Assembly: GCA_025345505.1 (NCBI GenBank)
Contig: JANVCC010000011.1
Location: forward strand, 9,336,184 to 9,400,183
Direction: 5' to 3'
Origin: Todiramphus chloris collaris
Lineage: Eukaryota; Chordata; Aves; Coraciiformes; Alcedinidae
DNA: 64,000 nucleotides
Shown here: positions 61,261 to 64,000 of the stretch, piece after piece
How the letters are laid out: each line of letters opens with the position of its first letter
Numbering within the stretch: position 1 is the stretch's first letter
Made by a program: the position numbers and the translations under genes
The notes under the pieces: generated by a model
Databases searched by the model: none
What the model was told of the DNA's origin: nothing
What the model saw: only the letters and a program-made list of their open reading frames with translations

Positions 61261-64000
61261 TATTAGCACTGACTCATCAGAATGAGGCAGCTGCAAAAAA
61301 GGCTAATGTAATTATAGGACGCAGCAGGTGAAGTGCATTTTTCAGGTGTTCTGGAAGGATGTGACATTACTTTTATTTTTTGCATTCCACTTGTACTACC
61401 GCGATCAGGTACTTCAGGTCACAGCTGACAGGGCATGAGATTGTTTCCCTCCTTTTCCCTGGAAATGTAACTCAGATTTCTGATGTGGTTACAAGGCAGG
61501 ATGTTGGGAAAAGTTTGGTTGATGTACTGAATTTACAGAGTCAGGATTAAATTAATCATTAGACCTGAAGGCAGGAGGAAGTCTTCATCAGATCAGAAGG
61601 TCAGGGATTGTTGAATATGATTTATGTTTTCCTGGGTAACAGGAGGGTGCTACTTATGTCCTAAGGCAACCTGGGAATGTCACCTGAAAGTGCTTGCCTC
61701 TTTTTATCTTGTGACATGTTGCAGCTGACTTTTGATCTTCTGCTACTGCCTTTAGCTCATTACATGTTATGCAGAAGAGGTAGACCTGTGGGCTGCCTTC
61801 AGTGAATGCGCACAACATCATGCACTACAACTGAAGGACTCTGGGTTAAAAACATCCAAATAATGTTACTTTTTGCCATATGTTCCTATAAATTAATATT
61901 TTATTAGTCCTTGTCCGTAAATGCTTGGGTTAGAAATGCTAAGGAATTTACAAGTTAAATGAATCACCAATTTAGCTTTCAGCATAAATAGGCAAGATAT
62001 AGATGAGACCTTCTATTCTGTTTCTGTCATCCTGAGTAACTAATTCCCTACTTTGGCTTTGAATTGCCATGCTGCTACTACATTCTCAGATTGCCTGCTG
62101 CTCATAACAATCAGAATAACAAATCTGATACACTGTTGACCGTTTCTGATGATCCCAAGAAAGGTCACACTTCATGCTATTCTATCCTCTGCATAAAATC
62201 AGAAAATGCAAATTGAAATCCTTCTCGTGCTTCTTGTTGACAGATGGGCTATTGCTTGTAACTGGAGTTTGAATTGCTAATACCATTTGCATTACAGTTC
62301 CCCATATTTCTTCTACGGCTTTAAAATTTAACAAGAAGTTATATGCATTAACCTACAAATTTGTTATTAGATTGCGCTGTATGTTTTTTTTTTTAATTCC
62401 ACTGGAGGGCTGGTATATACCCTGATTAACCACTTTGATTATTTTATTGTAAATTGCATTTCAGCTATGCATTTCAGCTACTTTCTGCTCCTCAGTGATG
62501 CACATTTTCAATGAAGATAAATATGTTTTTCTTGTAGGAATTGCGTCATTACAGCATGAGATAGATTGAGAGATGTTTAATGAGTAGTCCAATGTTTTCT
62601 TCTCAATACTGTTTGTTCTGAGTACACTAGAACAAAGACATCATGATGCTGATGGAATGGTTTTACAAGACTATTATGCACACATGGAATATATTCAAGC
62701 TGTAGGGTGATGCCAAGGATTCACGGTTTACCTGTTGAAAATAGCAAGGATACAAATAACTGGCAGTTAAAGGCCCCATGTCTCTCAAGTACTAGATAGT
62801 ACCAGTTGATCTTTTGACCTACACTTTGGTTCCAGCTTTTCTTGTCATCATAATAACTAGCCTATAGCAATCTGAGTTGTAGCTATTATGGAAGTTACAA
62901 TGGCTTTTTATTAGACATTGTTTCATTGATTTTGGAAAGGAAAAAAAAGAGTAAATTCCACCTCTTCTTTCCTCTCTTTCATGTGTGTGAAAGTCCACAA
63001 ATGCCTTCATGCCACCCACTACACAATAAATTCGTTGTGGTTGAAAGGGAAAAGAGAGAACACTCATGGAAAAAAAATATTTCCACTATAATAAACCAGT
63101 ATGAGGTGTGGAAGCGTTTATTAGATTACTACAGCTGCTTCAGAATTTTTGGTGGCTGTTTTTCTCATTCAAAAATTTATTTGGTTTTGTTATGGGTTTT
63201 TTTGTTGTTGTTGGTTTTTTTTTTCCCTAGACAAAGCCTATTTGTGAGAAATGCTTAGTCTCATTCTTTAATGTGATTTTTGACATCTTGCTTTAGCCTT
63301 CTGAAAAATAAACAGTTTCTTTTTGCCAACTAATTTTTCCCTTAGCCACTCCTAAAAACATGACCTTCAACATGATTGAAACAGGAAAAGGTGTAGAGTG
63401 ACCTGTCTAGTCACGGGTTTTTTGCATATGCTTAATTTGTGAATACTTTTGAGAATTTGACGATTGTGATTTAGCAAGGGAAACTGAAAAATTTGGAGAA
63501 TTTTCACAGGAGGGTAACACAGCTCTACTGACTGTGTCTCTTCCCTGATCATTTTTTTAACTCCCCAGTCTACCCCTCATATGTGCAAAAATATTTTCAT
63601 TATATTCCTGTGCTTCTGTGTCATAAATCCTATAACTTCCTTATTTCAGAAAAAGACTCCAAGAGATATCAGTTTTCTCGTTACTCTTTGCCTTCTGGTT
63701 CATGCTTTCGACTTGTTTCTTGTTAAGTGTGGTATATGTCACTATGACTTTCTATGGATCATTTCATTCTGTAAATGTAAAATGATGGCTAGATATTGCT
63801 ACCAGTCCCTGCAGATTGGGAATTCTGCTTTGATTCTGATTTTGCTTGCTTTATCTGAAGTGTGCAAGAACGGTATAAACAGAGGTCTTAGATCCATTCT
63901 ACTGCCAGGGAACTCCAAGGGTTAAAATCTGATTGCAGTTATAGCAAGTTAAATTATGTAGGAAGGAACAGAAAAGACTAGAACAAAAATCAAGACTATT
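61261..64000. other. Unique sequence, no gene seen
   Basis: About 2.7 kb of AT-rich DNA to the window edge. The plus-strand frames 62926-63258 (110 codons) and 63581-63925 (114 codons) are open by composition. The second is rich in Leu, Ile, Phe and Cys and looks membrane-like, but I can name no family and see no supporting splice or promoter signals. Confidence 0.5.

Overview
The window looks like avian nuclear DNA: AT-rich, gene-poor, and either intergenic or deep intronic. The lineage call rests on the repeats. There are several CR1 LINE fragments, some ending in the bird-type ATTCTATG octamer tail, and one degenerate LTR of a type I recall from bird genomes. I find no exon, tRNA, rRNA, CRISPR array or bacterial-style operon that I can defend. 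Almost every open frame over 60 codons is either chance or part of a CR1 ORF2 relic. The species cannot be told from the sequence.

Layout. 1-5.07 kb is unique AT-rich DNA with a poly-T/(TTTTG)n tract that contains a 100-N assembly gap at 1314-1413. 5.07-5.81 kb is a 5'-truncated CR1 on the plus strand with a long ORF2 C-terminal frame. 5.8-26.9 kb is unique sequence with microsatellites, a homeodomain-motif cluster near 20.05-20.17 kb, and a weak single-exon candidate just downstream. 26.9-29.55 kb is a cluster of four minus-strand CR1 pieces from at least three subfamilies. One of these is a 500-bp CR1 inserted inside an older CR1, with ACTC on both sides of the insertion. 30.29-30.60 kb is an old solo-LTR-like element.

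30.6-52 kb is mostly unique. It has a 160-bp CR1 tail at 36.02 kb, simple T-rich repeats, a purine tract at 32.84 kb, and the strongest candidate conserved regulatory segment (45.19-45.66 kb, dense in homeodomain, FOX and PBX-like cores). 51.96-52.63 kb is a very degenerate CR1/L3-like LINE that I judge to predate birds. 59.98-61.26 kb is the longest CR1 (about 1.28 kb, minus strand), and it keeps the reverse-transcriptase Ala-Asp-Asp motif. The rest is unique.

I did not find a new biological system. The best-supported observations are the CR1 nesting, where an uninterrupted relative elsewhere in the window shows what the empty site looked like, and the ancient LINE at 52 kb. The motif-rich putative enhancers are inference and need alignment with other vertebrates.
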